Source: Onchocerca lupi (Eukaryota > Nematoda > Chromadorea > Rhabditida > Onchocercidae). Taken from it: a DNA stretch of 64,000 nt. Below the pieces are notes generated by a model, which did no database searches, was not told where the DNA came from, and saw nothing but the letters and a program-made list of their open reading frames with translations. This document shows, piece by piece, positions 38,463 through 52,200 of the stretch. The stretch's first letter is position 1; each line of letters begins with the position of its first letter. Both the position numbers and the translations under genes were made by a program. The stretch covers positions 1 to 64,000 of the forward strand of contig JAOVVO010000116.1 in assembly GCA_028564675.1 (NCBI GenBank), in the 5' to 3' direction.

Positions 38463-41400
38463 TTCGTACTTTTAACTTTCCTTTAAAATAATTGAAATTG
38501 TTCACTTTAGCGGATAAATTTGAAAAAAAATATTATTTTGTCAAAAGTTTTGCAAAAGATAAAAAGACAAACATCCATGTATGAGTCACGACATAAAGTA
38601 TATGGAAATGATCAGTACTGAAAGTTTAATACCAATAAGTTACTAGCATATTAACTAATTTCTCAGGAGAGAAGTGTTCAGTATTCATGAGAACATTGTG
38701 ATTAAGTAGCATTTTTCTCAAATATTTGATAAAAACCTGTAAAAATTCATAAACTGTTTCAAGATATGATTCAACAAATAATATAACATTTTTAAACATT
38801 GCTGACATGAACTGAGAACTACCAAGGAATTCGATCTCTAATCAAATTTTGACCCTCAGTTTTATGTTGCTCACATGCACACATATTATAAACTATTTAT
38901 GCCGAATCAAACATTCAATTCATTTACAACAAATCTGCATTAACTAATTAACAATGTTAAGAAGAGCAACAATAAAATTTTGCTGATGTCAAAGTTTATA
39001 ATTTAATCCACGGAAATATGTCGTAGAATTTATGTGAAATTATTTGAATTTCTAACAGTTAATGAGTGAATAAGTTAAATTCGAAAAATGAGTACTCAAC
39101 ATTTCTGATTGATTAGATGATGCAGATTAATATGGAATAGACTAGTTAGGCAGTTAGTATTATGTATATTTCCTTTACACGAACCACATTCATAAACGTA
39201 ATTTCAAACATTTGGTTAAGCCAAGAAATATGTTCCAGTTATGTTCGTACTTCGGGGTAATATAAAATTGATTTCATCAGAATCTGAAGAGCGAAAAATT
39301 TGGAATATAAAGTTCTCCTTTTGAGAAAAAGGCATAACAGATTTGGTGTAAAGAAATTTTTCTCTATTTGTGTTAAAATTTTCGTTCATTTTTTGGAGAA
39401 TTACGCTTTTTCGGGATGAAATATTGATTACATGCACTTAATGATTACAAATACATGCACTTTTTTTTTAAACTTAGAAAATCAATAATAAGCAACTTGA
39501 ACTCGAAAATCGGCCACCTCAGACGGATTCAGAGTGATTCAAGATAGGTTTGAAATGATATAATATTGTTATATTTTAAAAATTGGAAGCATATCATCAA
39601 ACATGCCAAAACATAGCTTTTAAACAAATTTATTGAAAAGAATTTTTTCTGTCCATGAAATATAAGCATTCAAATAGAAAGATAAATAATATGTGAAAAA
39701 TTCATTAATACAGAAGGATGAATCATCTTAACAACTATTTTTATTCAGAGTGAAGGAAGCAGCAAAGTTTCGCAATAACACATTGAAAGTCTTGCGAATT
39801 CGCAATGCGAATTCAGGGATAAGAATGGAAAACTTTCGCATCCGAAATAAAACAACGATGAGTCATGCAGCTTCATACGATCAGAAAATATTCATCAAGC
39901 TATTTCTTTATTATGATTATGTATCGATAATTCATAAAATCGAGTTGTGGAATTCATACAAGAAAAGAAGGTTAGAGTGAAAAAAATGCGATTGTAAACA
40001 AATATTAAAAAACAGCAATTATGATTCGAGCCATTATCATGGTAGCTCATCTTATGCAATAATATTTTTTTCTTGATATTTAACAAAAAAAAAAAAAAAA
40101 ATTGTTTACTCAAAATTTAATTATTTATCACATGGATGATTCACACGTAATATTCTCAGTTGAGTTCAATAAACAGTTAGTAGATCGAAGATCGAAAACT
40201 GAACATTTGAAAATGGACGAAATTAAAAAATTTTCACGGGAATTCGGGAAGGAAAGGTAATAAAAGTCTGAAGTTGGTTGTTCATCTCTATATAGTAGCA
40301 AAAAGTTAAAACTTACTACATCATATTGCTTAGGAAACTAAAATTAAGAAGAATCAAACAATTGCATGCAAATTGGACGAATAGAAGCAACAATCAGAAA
40401 TAGAAATACAAACAACCAAGTGGACTAATCCACTCAAATCCGTAAACCTTCCAATTTTAGCAGATTTTTGCCAAAAAAAAACTTTAAAACCCAAAACTGT
40501 TCCAAAACTAAGCCAAAAATTTGCCAAAACATGGAGAAATGAGAAATTTTCTTTGCGGAAGTATCATAATACAACCAATGAATTGAAACCAAAACCAGTC
40601 ATCGTCGCACAAAGATGTCACGAGCAATTTGTGTCAGCTATGAAACCTCGAGAGCGAGAGTGTTAGACAAGCAGTAGCCGATCTGTTCGTTTGGAGAGAT
40701 GAGTATTTTTAGGGGTGGCGGGGAGACGGTGCATTCTGAAATAGCGTTGACCAGGGATTGAAAAGCGGAAAAAGAGTGTTGCGAGACACATAAGGTAGTT
40801 GGATTTACAAAGTGTTTGTTTCTTGATCTAATTTAGTTGATATCATGCTTGAATGAAGAAAACATTTGTATTAAATTTCGAAAATCAAAAAATAAATGAC
40901 AAATTGTCCGTACTTCGGATCCTGAAATCGGAAAATGGAATCTGGGCAATAAATCATGTAATATTATTGTCAAAATTAATTAATTACAAGCAGTTAATAA
41001 GTTAATTTAAATGGAAATTAACTAAACTAGAAATGAATTTATGATTTATTTTCAATATGCACACTTTTGCTGTTCGAAATTTGGTAATATATTGAATTAT
41101 GTAAAAATACAATGCGTTTAATTGCGTCGGATTTTACCGCTTAATATTTTATGCTAACAATTATGAAGGATTCATTAATATAAATGAATCAAACAAGTTT
41201 AGATACTCTATGGATTATGCGGTAGTTATATTTCTATAATCATAGATAATATATGAATTATGCAATAGCTTTATATAACTGTATTATTTACATTTCTCCG
41301 AAATGAAAATTACGAAAATATCCGGACGTAAAATGTTATAAACAATTTGAAATATCAAGCTTTTCTTATGTGCTATAAATTTTTGTAATATTAAATAAGT

Positions 41401-41692
41401 CGGGAAGAATAGCAATGATAAATCAAAATAATCTAAAAATGAAATCGATATGACGTAAATCATGTAAGACATTTATAAAAATATATCGTTATTCATATTT
41501 ATATAACCAAGTTTGATCATTCACTTCTATTACCAATTTTATAGCAATTTTTTAATATAGCAATGAAATGCCATTCTTCCCTTACATTTCCTTTTTCACC
41601 TTTTCTTCTAACATTACGATTTTTAGAAAAAATTTATGAAATTTAAAATATTTATTAAAAAAAAAAATAATGTTAATACCAATTGATTAAAG

Positions 41693-41721
41693 ATTTGTTT
41701 GAAAATTTTTTCAAACAAATA
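41693..41721. repeat. Perfect short inverted repeat
   Basis: ATTTGTTTGAAAA pairs exactly with TTTTCAAACAAAT across a three-base loop; weaker pairing continues outward on both sides (CCAATTGA against TCAATTTGG). Confidence 0.75.
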
Positions 41722-41975
41722 TAAATACTCAATTTGGGAATTGTCAAACAACGATAATGTAAATCTTTAGATCAAATTGATTTGTTTGCCATCTAGTAAG
41801 TCGTTGGATAATGAATGATGTCAGTTGTCACAAAAAATCAATGAGCTAGGTAAACAAAACTTTCACGAATGCCCGTCATTAACATTTCCTTGTCAATTCA
41901 CTTTCTCTCTCTCTTTTTTTTTTCGAATATATTTTTCACGAACTTGGACATAAAATGGATTTATGAATAGATCCA

Positions 41976-42000
41976 TCTCTCTCTCTCTCTCTCTCTCTCT
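41976..42000. repeat. CT dinucleotide microsatellite
   Basis: About twelve CT units run directly into the 83-bp tandem duplication. Confidence 0.9.
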
Positions 42001-42156
42001 CGTATCATTAATATAATTAAGAAATTGAGAGAATTATTTTTTTAAAAAATTTTTGCAACAGTTGTGAAATATTCTCTCTCTCTCGTATCATTAATATAAT
42101 TAAGAAATTGAGAGAATTATTTTTTTAAAAAATTTTTGCAACAGTTGTGAAATATT
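41991..42156. repeat. Perfect 83-bp tandem duplication
   Basis: Two identical units, 41991-42073 and 42074-42156. Each begins with a short CT run, continues CGTATCATTAATATAATTAA and ends ACAGTTGTGAAATATT. No differences were seen between the copies, so the event looks recent, or else it is an assembly artefact. Confidence 0.9.
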
Positions 42157-45100
42157 GCTGGAAAGATTCCAATAACTTTAAGGAGCATAAACTCTAAGAT
42201 GAATGAAAATTCAGCTAATTTAAACGAATTTGATGGAACAAAAATTAATCAGCAAATTTTGTGATTACGGAATTTTCTGATTTCGATGAAACTAGTAAAT
42301 ATTACTGATAATGATGATTATAATAACATGAATAAACTGATAATAATAAGTAGTATTAAATATTAGAAGAATGAATATTGTGATATTTAAAAGTATTATT
42401 TGCAAGTAACACAGTAAAAATTTTCTGTGTCTTGAAATATTTCAAAAGTTTTGATCATTTCCAATTTAGAAAAATGTCTGGAAAAAAAACGCCAACAATC
42501 ACGATAATAACATTTTCTGGCAATATTTCGCAGATCGCGAGCATACCAAAATGAAATTATTCGGGAATGTTTATATGATCATTTTTCGTTCCAAATTTGA
42601 TCGATAAATGAATGTTTTGTGCTTCCGAAAATGTTCTTTCCAACAAATCAAATGTTTAAAGCAAATTTCTACCATCGATGAAAAGTGCAAACAAGAATGA
42701 CTAATATGTAAATTGTCATTGATGAGCGCTGATATATTAAAAGTGGCTTCATCGTCGAGTAGAAGGATGAAAGCATCGCATAATTCATTAGTCGCTACTA
42801 TTAGCAATGAATTATTGTACTTAGAAAGTACGAAGCATTTGCATCCATTGTCTCCTCTGCAAAATAATCTAAATAATTAATGGAAGGGAAAAAAGAAGTA
42901 ATTAAGTGTAATTAATGATGGAAATAGAAATGGGGAGGGGGAATAAGAAATGATAAGATTAATAAGAGATAAAATTTCAACATTTGAAGAATAAACTATA
43001 ATGAGAGTAATATTAATTAGCAGGAAGCGTTATAAATCATTTGGCCAATAAGAAATGTCATGAAGCATTTAGTTATTATTTTTGTGATATCTGTTGTTGG
43101 CATTTTGTTTTGAAATAAAAATTAGTGATCATGAAAAAATTAGCATAGATGAAATTTGCAATTTAGCTTCATTCAAACGAATTGACATACTCAAATACTC
43201 GAATTGAAATAGTGGAACACTTAAGTGGACATATAAAGGTAAGTGAGCTAATCTATTTATAAGATAAGAAATGTGTCTTATGAAATTTCGAAAGTGAATT
43301 GAATTTGAAAACTTGTTTGAAATGAAAATTAATGATTGTTGTGAAAATAAGGGAGGAAGAAAATGGCAAAAATGAATTTCAATTTCTCTTCCATAAACTG
43401 TCTTACTTCATTTATTGCTGCTGTAAATTCAGAAAGGAAAATACATTTCATTTGTTGATTCATAAAGAAGAAGAGCCATCTTTCAAAATTGTGAAATTTT
43501 CAGGGAAGAGGAAAAAAATATGTTAGAAATCGAAGATGCCATGCAAAAGAGAAACAAACGAAACAATTTCAATATATAAATTTTTTGCTGCATTTGCTAT
43601 TTTGATTGAACTGCTGAAATTTTTCAATCATAATCTAAAACTTCGAAATATGAAAAATATTTCGGAGTTTTAATGCTTATTTAAATTCAGCTCATTTACT
43701 CGCATTTATAAACGATTCGAAAATTAATACATTAGATTTTTAAACGAAATTCCTACCTCACCATGGATCGATTTCCAAAATTCTCTATATATTTGACAAA
43801 ATTAAAACTTGATGATTCAGTTTCAAAAAAGCATTTAAAAATTCGAAATATTTCTTATGCTTCGAATGAATCGCTAATATTATATCGAATTTCTGGCAGT
43901 AACATAAAAAAATTATTATTTGATAACTGAAACGGACAAGTTCGTTTAATCGAATATTTGTCAAATAAAATGCTTAATTTGAATTCCAATTAGTTTCTAA
44001 ATGAAAGTATCTACGACTTATGTATTTCTCTTTTTTTTTTAAATTATAATAATTTTATTGCTTTTACTACTAGCACTTTTCCAATCGTTTTTTCTTTTTT
44101 TTTTCTTTTTTTTTTTTTTACATTTAAATTTGAATTCTCAACGATTCAATAATTTTTAAGCAATTGTGAATTTTTGTGTTCAAATTTCCTAATTTTATTT
44201 GTAATAAAGAATTCTGTTATCAGCTGTTACTTGATCATCATTAGCTTTCAAGAGATCATGGTCATCTGCGACTCAGAATTAACCAATAAATAAAAGAGAG
44301 TCCATAATATGAAAAATGAATATTTTTGATTTGACTTCAGTAACGTATCACGTTGAATGATTTTGATAAAATATTTGACGTTCTTATTTCTCATTTTTGT
44401 CATCAGAAAATGAAATTTGAAATTTGTTCCTAAAGAGCATATGAAAGTTTTCGAATTTATTCTAAAATTTAATCACAACTTTTATATACTCTTAGGAATA
44501 ATTCCGAAATTTTATGACCATTATACTTTCACAATGCAATTCAAGTTTTAAAATTTTTTTCTGAAATTTATATGATGTAAGATTTGCAAAATATAATTCA
44601 AATTTTAACCGAAATTTAAAAATATCGAATTTAAAGAAGATATTAGGGAAATGTTTCCTCGAATCTATTTAATTTGCCAAGTGATCACATCTATTGAGTA
44701 AATAAAAATAAAAATATTTAGAAATAAAATTTTATACTTTTTCAATTTTTTGAGAATTTAAATGGACTTATCCTTTCATGTATTATGAGCAAAATAACTT
44801 TTTCAATTGTGAATGACCATAATTTCGCGAATCATATGTTCATTTAAAAAAAAAAAAAAAGTTAGATACAAACTGAAAACCAGTTTGGTTTCCTGTTTTA
44901 AAGATAAAGGATTAGGATATAAATCCCAAGAGATAAATCTAATCATATTTCGCAGCAGAAACTGTAACAAAATTGGATTTAATTATGATAATTTCTGAAA
45001 ACTGTTCATGCAAATGTGATTTAAATATTTTAATCGTCCGGAGAAATGATCGTTTGAGGAACAAACAAATCAAAAATGACAAGGATTTTTACGAAATTCG

Positions 45101-48100
45101 TTAAATTAGGTGAAATATTTCGGATGAAAATTATTGCCAATGTAGGAATATTGATTGATTACCGGATAAAAAAATATAATTGAGAATGATAAATGAAGGG
45201 AAAGGAATTTTGCGGCGAAAAGAGTTGGAATAATTAATGAGCGAGAATTACCGGTCAAGGTAAAAAAATCGAAAATTGATTCATAATTACTCTCTCTGAT
45301 AAATCGTTTAATTTCATTTTAAGCAAATTATCAATCATGCTGATGTAAAGATAATCGAAAGAAAATGAAAAATCAATCAATCCGATCTTAATTTCAGTTA
45401 TATTAATTTCAATTATATTTGAAGAGATAAATGAATTCCTGATTGGATCACTTTGTATTATAAATAATTCTTTAGTGATTAATTCCAATATCTAATATCT
45501 AATATTGCACTTAATTATTAATTATTAAATTACACATTTTTTTTCCTCATCAATGAATGCGTACTAACAATTTTTTGCTTATAATATTTTTATCAAAATA
45601 AATATGCGAATTTTCATAAATCATTTACAATATCTTTCTTCGACAGTTTGCAAACTACTATTTGAAAGAAATAACAAATTTTCATGCTATTTAAACAAAG
45701 AACAAACTTTTATGAAAGCAAATTTTGTAAGTTAGAAATCAATTAAAACGTTTTAAGAAGAGGTTATTGACCGTCTACTTAAATTGGAAAAAATTAATTA
45801 TCGTCATGACAAAATAAATTACACATTCCGTGGATTGCAGAAAAGAAAAGGAAAAAAAATAATCTAAGCCTATCAATAACAAGCTAAACTAATAAATTAA
45901 TCAAAAATTTTCATCGTATTTTTGCCACGGATTAACTCATAAAAGAAAATTTTCGGTGATATTTTTCTAAATAAAGTTAAAATTATCGCCAGTTTATTAA
46001 ATCAAATATTTTGCCAATTTAAAGAGAAGAAATATTACTGGAATTAATTATAACTATAGCGCTTCATTATTTTACTCAACCTGAAATCAAAATCAACCTG
46101 TATTCATAATTAAGTGCCAATAGATTGGTGATTATCAGAAATATCCTCTTTACTATAAAATTATAGCATTGTACTTAACGCATTCTCGGCAGAATAATGA
46201 AATAATAAAAATGCAGAAAAATAATTACTGTCAAGTTTTATATTTAATTAACGAAAAGAAAAGTCAGGAGTTTTAAAATATTAATAAATATTTTAAACGA
46301 AATTTTTTTAATTTCAAAACGATGGTCAAGTCATAATTCTAATTAAGTTCTAAGTTGACAGAATAAAGTCTGTTTAATGTTTGAAACTTTTGGATGAATT
46401 TAAATCTATCCACTACCAATTAATCAAGTTCAATAATAATATTAAACTAATACTGAAACAGTAATTATAATTCAAACAAAAATGTAGCAATAGTTCTGGT
46501 GTTATTCACACTTTTAACAGCTAATTTGATTCTTTAATAAGTTAGAAATCATCGAAATTTCGATGTATACAATAATATTTAATCAATTTATACAATTTCC
46601 CAAGTATAATCAGTACTTAAAACAAATCAAAATTTGATCCAAAATTATGATAATTCAACGAATTATAGTTTTGGAGATCTCAAGTTTTCAAAAGAAAAGA
46701 GAAGAAAGTAGCAAAAAACTTCCATCGATAAATAGAGAAATTCAATAGTACTTTTGCAGAGTATCGTTTTTCTCTTTGAGAAATTTAAGAGCCTAGGCTG
46801 GAAACAAGCATGATATGTTTCATTTTGACCTTTGAAAAGATTGGCAAAAAGTATTTGAAAGAGTTAGAGATTTAGAAAATTTTCAATGTTTCAAATTTTT
46901 CACTTCAACAATCACAATGAAATCTCGCTAACATACAACAAAGTTACATTGAAAAAATAATGAATTGGATGAGAAAAAAAGGTAAAAAAATATTCAAAGA
47001 ATTAAAGCTATGATTAAAATTCAGATCGAAATTAATTACAATAGATTTTAATTAACAGTAATGAGCGGCGGATTTTACTTATGAGCATTGCTGGACAAGA
47101 AGACATAAGATGAAAAAAAAAAAAAAATAATAATTTTGGATGACATAAACTATTCGTTTATTACTTTGTCAAAGCAAATGAATGATAAAAATAGAATAAA
47201 ATTACAGAAAAGTAAGAAAGTTTCGGAAAAAATTTTAAATTTGCAAATTACTATGCAGCGATTATGTTCGTAAGAATTCGCTTCTCGTTCCGTGCAAATT
47301 TACGACGTTTTGTTTCGTTTTTTTCTCTTCCTTTTAGCAAAATTACATTATTTTTAAAATCTCAATTTTCCTAATTTATCCTTCATTTCATCCTTTTTTT
47401 TTTCTAACTTGGAAAGAAAAAAAATGTAAATTTATGCAGGACGAAGAAAAATTCTTACAATCAGAATAGTTTTGCCAAATTTATAAATTGTTAAAATTTC
47501 TTCTTAAACTTTCTTATTTTCCTGCCATCTATTCCATTTTTTTTCTTCATTATGTAACTTTTGACAAAATTTGAATGGAAAAAAAAGGATGGAAAATAAG
47601 AGGAAAGTAGAATTATAAAATGTAGGATGTAAGAAATATAAGTCGAAAGCAAGAAAAAATGAAATGTTGGAATTTAGAAAAAAAACAACAGACCAGAAAA
47701 CTTGCAAATATGATGTAAAAATCGTGGTAGATTAAGTTTGCAGTGTTTTTATGATCGGCAAACATTGCTGAAATGGTTAATTAAACCTGCTGGTACTCTT
47801 CTAATTGCTCCTCCGAAATTTTTCTACTCCAAGGCACTTTGGCAGGAAGGAGAGAGAATTTATTCATTTCGGCATATATATCAAGTTTAATAAGATGGTC
47901 TAAATTATTTCGAGAGATATTTCAATGAGAGTAAGTTTCTCATCAAAATTCTCATAAAAATTAAAAAAATTTTTGTCATAAATAATAAGAAAAAAAAAAA
48001 ACATCAATTTGATATGATGGAAAGATCGAAATGGAAAATTAATTTGTAGAAATTTTACTGAATAAATGAAGCAAAATAGTAATCATCCTAAACGACCATT

Positions 48101-48296
48101 TTTTTAACTAATTTTTTTGATAACTTTTCCGAGATTTTGCTAGCAATCAGATGGAATTTGAAGATTATTAGTTATTTGTTTGATCTTAATTGCTAAACTT
48201 CAATAAAATTATATGAATCATACAGATTCATGTGTATTTCATGAAATTTTTCAATGTATTTAACAGAACAATTAAAGTAGAAGAAAAGTTAAATTC

Positions 48297-48400
48297 CTGA
48301 TGACTCTTGATGATCCTTGATGATTCTAAAACTCTTGCTGATTCTTGGTGTAAAATTCTCGATAATTCTTGATAAATTCTTGATTCGTTAAATTTTTGAT
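48297..48400. repeat. Degenerate minisatellite of TGATTCTTGATGA type
   Basis: The phrases CTTGATGA, CTTGCTGATTCTTGG, CGATAATTCTTGATAAATTC and TTGATTCG recur over about 100 bases with unit lengths of roughly 9-15. Confidence 0.5.
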
Positions 48401-49186
48401 AACTTTTCCTTAAATGTTAATTGATTAATGATTCGAAGAATTTTTGGATTGATTAATGAATACCAGCAGGAAAAAAAATTTGTCGGAACCACTTTTCTTC
48501 GAAAATAATCAAATTTAATGCTATCTTGCTTCGTAAGATAAAAATCTTTTTTTTTTTTTGTTTTATTTTCGAATTCAAAAATTAATAACAAAAAAAATTA
48601 AATAAATTATGCTTATTGAGAAAAGGAGAAAGATGAATTTAATGCTTGTGAAACCTATTATTAATTCTTTTCGGTTTGCTTTTTTAGAATTGAAATTTTT
48701 TAAAATTTACCAATTTTACGTATTAAAATTAAAAACATTCAAGTTTGATCTTATAAAAGCATTAAATGAGCAGGAATCTATAAGAAATTTATTGCAGGAA
48801 CTATACAATAAATATGATAAAACAAAAGATAAGTAAAGTTTCAGGAGGAATTTAAATTAATATCATAGGAGACGATAATTTCATTGGCAATATTGATTAT
48901 GTAATCATTTCAAAGAAATCATTTAGGAAGTGTTAAATAAGATCAATTACATTTTAGCTGTTTGTTTACGCATAGTTTTGAACTGATAAATATTATCACG
49001 TTTCTATGTAATGATAACAATAACAACAACAATAAACTCTTTCTTACGATACCGTATGACTGATTCCAGGAATACGATATTGTTACTCAATTTGATGAAT
49101 AATAACATTCATTATTTTGGGAAGAGCTAGAATTCGATAATTTGATAGATCATTATGAGTATAGTTCTAATAAATGATTGAAATCT

Positions 49187-49192
49187 TTTATT
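49187..49192 (-). terminator. Poly(A) signal of the unidentified minus-strand gene
   Basis: AATAAA on the minus strand begins 37 bases past the TAA at 49229, which supports reading the upstream exon as a terminal one. Confidence 0.4.
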
Positions 49193-49228
49193 AAAAACAA
49201 AAAAACAGAAAAAAAAATCATCGAAATA

Positions 49229-52200
49229 TTAACTTTCATAATAATTCGTTAGCGGACGAAATTGTTTAACTTGTATCGATGCTTTCGGATCAGTATCTTC
49301 ATTGATCAGGTAATCATGGGTACGATCAGTAACTAGCAAAATATTGGATCGTAATGTTGGTATTAGCATTTTGACATTAGCCGATACCTTATGCATGATA
49401 AATATAAAAGATAACAGGATTCAGGCGTAACTTTTTCATACAAGAATTCAATTTTCCTTAGGTTTGCATGCCAAATTGCTAAATGCAAGAAAAAAAGTAA
49501 CAAGAAAAATGAGCTGTTCTTGAAAATTAAAAAAAAAAAGCGGAAAGAAATGGAATCATTTTATTTAAATAAGAAAAATCAAATGATTTCATTTTAAGAA
49601 AAGGATTTCATAGCAATTTCAATTATTTTCTTGCAAGAGAAGAGAAGAAAATGCTGAATATTATGCCTGATTTATTGTCATAGTTAATTAAATGAACAAA
49701 GTGATAAATTTGTTAGTAATTGAAATGAATTTGAAGAATAATTTGTCATAGTTGGCATTATAAAATTAATTAGTTTCGAAAGATAATTTTTACCAGACTA
49801 AATACCTCCTATTATTATATTTGGTCTTGCACCAATAAAATGTTTGGGAAAACTGAATCAAAAAGTAAAATTATTTTATTGCCAAAGTCATCGAAAACAC
49901 TGGGGCTCAAAAATCTAGTTTAAACCATTCATCTGATTAGACTATTGATAACTTAAATCACTGGCTGATTACCAGCTAGAAGAAATTAATGATTTTCCAA
50001 CCTGTTTCAAAAGTTTTAGAATTCATGCTAGTCTTAGTTATTATCTGATCAAAACGCAGTTTACAAATTCAGATAGATAAAAGATTTATTGGCTTTTTTA
50101 GTAGTACCCTAATAGTTTGTAAAGTAGACATACCGTATCCAGAATACTCACTTTCCGGAATGGAAACAGTCATGAATCAGATATAAATGCAGGAAAAAGG
50201 AATTGAATTTTAAAATTTCTTGGTACTAAGTAGAAAAAATGCATTATTAGTAACGAATATCATAATTATAGTAGACATAATACTTTTTTATAATAACTAA
50301 CTTTTCAAAATTTTTCGAACTATATTGAATAATTATAATCGATAATTCCGGACGAATTCTGGATATTCCGAATAGCTCGAGAATCCAGAACAAAGTGCAC
50401 ATTCCAATTTTTTTATTTTGTCCTCAATTACGGGAACGATTAAAACGATGGTAAAAGCAAACACATAACCACTTCACTTTGTCTCATCAGTTATATTTTG
50501 TAAACTTTAAGCAAAGTCCAAGAAAAGTTAGTGATTTTTTTCATTTCAACTATTTGACATTAAAAATTGATCGTCATAAAATGAGAAAAAAAAAAGCAAA
50601 AAGATGCTATACGGCCATGAATATTATCAGTTAATCCAATTTCGCAGATTGGTTGATGAAAGTAATTTAATAGGTCGTAAAATAAATAAAAATATAAGCT
50701 TTTTTGGCAGAAAACTTTTTAAATTTATTAATCAAAACTTTGTTAATTTTTGTCATTGATTAAAATTATTTAAATTATTTCCCAAAACTTTTTTCTATAT
50801 CTAAAAAATTGGTGCAGCAATTTGCAAATTATGGAAATCATTTTCATAGCACAGATCAATCAAATTTATTTTATTATAAAACATTTTTAAATCCTATCTA
50901 TGTGTGTTAATATATGTTGATAAATGCTTTCAAGAATGAGTAAATTCTTTTAAGAAAAAGAAATATCGATTGATTGATAGACATTTTATTATTGTCGAAC
51001 TTAAATAGCTTCAGTACTTTGGGGAAAAGTTCTTCTAATACTTTAAGGAATGGAAAATATTCCACATTAAATTTTTGAAGAATTTAGGGTCAAGTTGGGA
51101 AATAGACAAAAATTTTGCAGTCTTCGATGAATTGGGCAAACAGACGAATAACAAAGTATGGGAGAACATTCATCATATTAAAATCACTTATAATTATCGA
51201 TTTTGCGCTTAAAAGTGATTTACAAATGTATTTACTAACATCGAAAATCAATTAATAAAATTTGAAATATGGGTTAATAATTGAATTTAGTATCATCTTT
51301 TTGACTACTAAAATTTAATGAATTTTTATAAATTTTGGATTTTAAAAGAGGATTAAAAATATTTGTATGGATTTAATTCACTGCAAGGCACATTTCATAT
51401 CTCAACAACGGACGCGAAGAATAATGAAGTTGATATCAAATTTTTATTTTTTAAATGAATAGTGAAATTTAAAATTTATGGAAACCAAAAAATTTTTATA
51501 AAAGATTTTCCCCAATGTTAAATAGTTTATAGTATCATTGAGTCGACTAATAATAAGCCATGGCGATAAAAATTAAGACTTTGGACAGTTTTGATAAAAA
51601 CCAATATTCATCATCTAAAGTAACAATATCTAACAACAAAACAACGGTAACAATGATAAAACACTGATAATTAATGAGAATCTAACTAAAAAATATTAAA
51701 GTAGTCAGAAATCATTTCAAATGAAAAATAGCTGCATTGATTGTACATGTAATTACCCGAAATTATCGTGATTTTTCGAAAATTCTTTTTTCTTCACAGA
51801 TAATAAAACTTTTCTGTTTAGTCTTTATCAAGCTAATAATTTTTATTCAATGTGATAAAATTGATACTGATATGATAAAACTGGCACTGGTATGTTTTGA
51901 AAAACAAAGTAACCAAGTAACAATTTTTTTTTTTTTTTTTGTAAAATGAATATAAAAAGAGATTATATATTTATTGAATTGCATATTGTGATGAAAATGC
52001 CAAAAAAAAGGCAAAAAAAATTATTTAAGTTAAAATTGAATTATTTTTAAATTATTTTAAAACTTATGAAATATCAAAATATTCACAGAAAAATTGAAAT
52101 ATCTTTTTGCAAACTAAATGTTTCATACATTATTAAATGACTCATATTTTTTAAGATTCTTGAATATTTTTCATCAGTCACAATGAGTCATTCATTGCTA

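Larger units (their letters stand above)
38463..49186. other. Large AT-rich region without a supported gene
   Basis: About 10.7 kb. I find no splice-bounded chain of exons on either strand. It contains a GC-richer patch (40600-40800), an inverted repeat (41693-41721), a CT microsatellite and an 83-bp duplication (41976-42156), a degenerate GATGATTCTTGAT array (48297-48400), and several isolated reading frames of 50-75 codons, for example minus 38808-38626 and plus 48609-48836, which resemble chance open frames in AT-rich DNA. Undetected exons are possible. Confidence 0.5.

Noticed and set aside
48609..48836. 75-residue plus frame ending NLLQELYNKYDKTKDK
   Set aside because: Lys/Phe/Leu-rich composition is what AT-rich DNA yields by chance; no splice sites or recognisable family.
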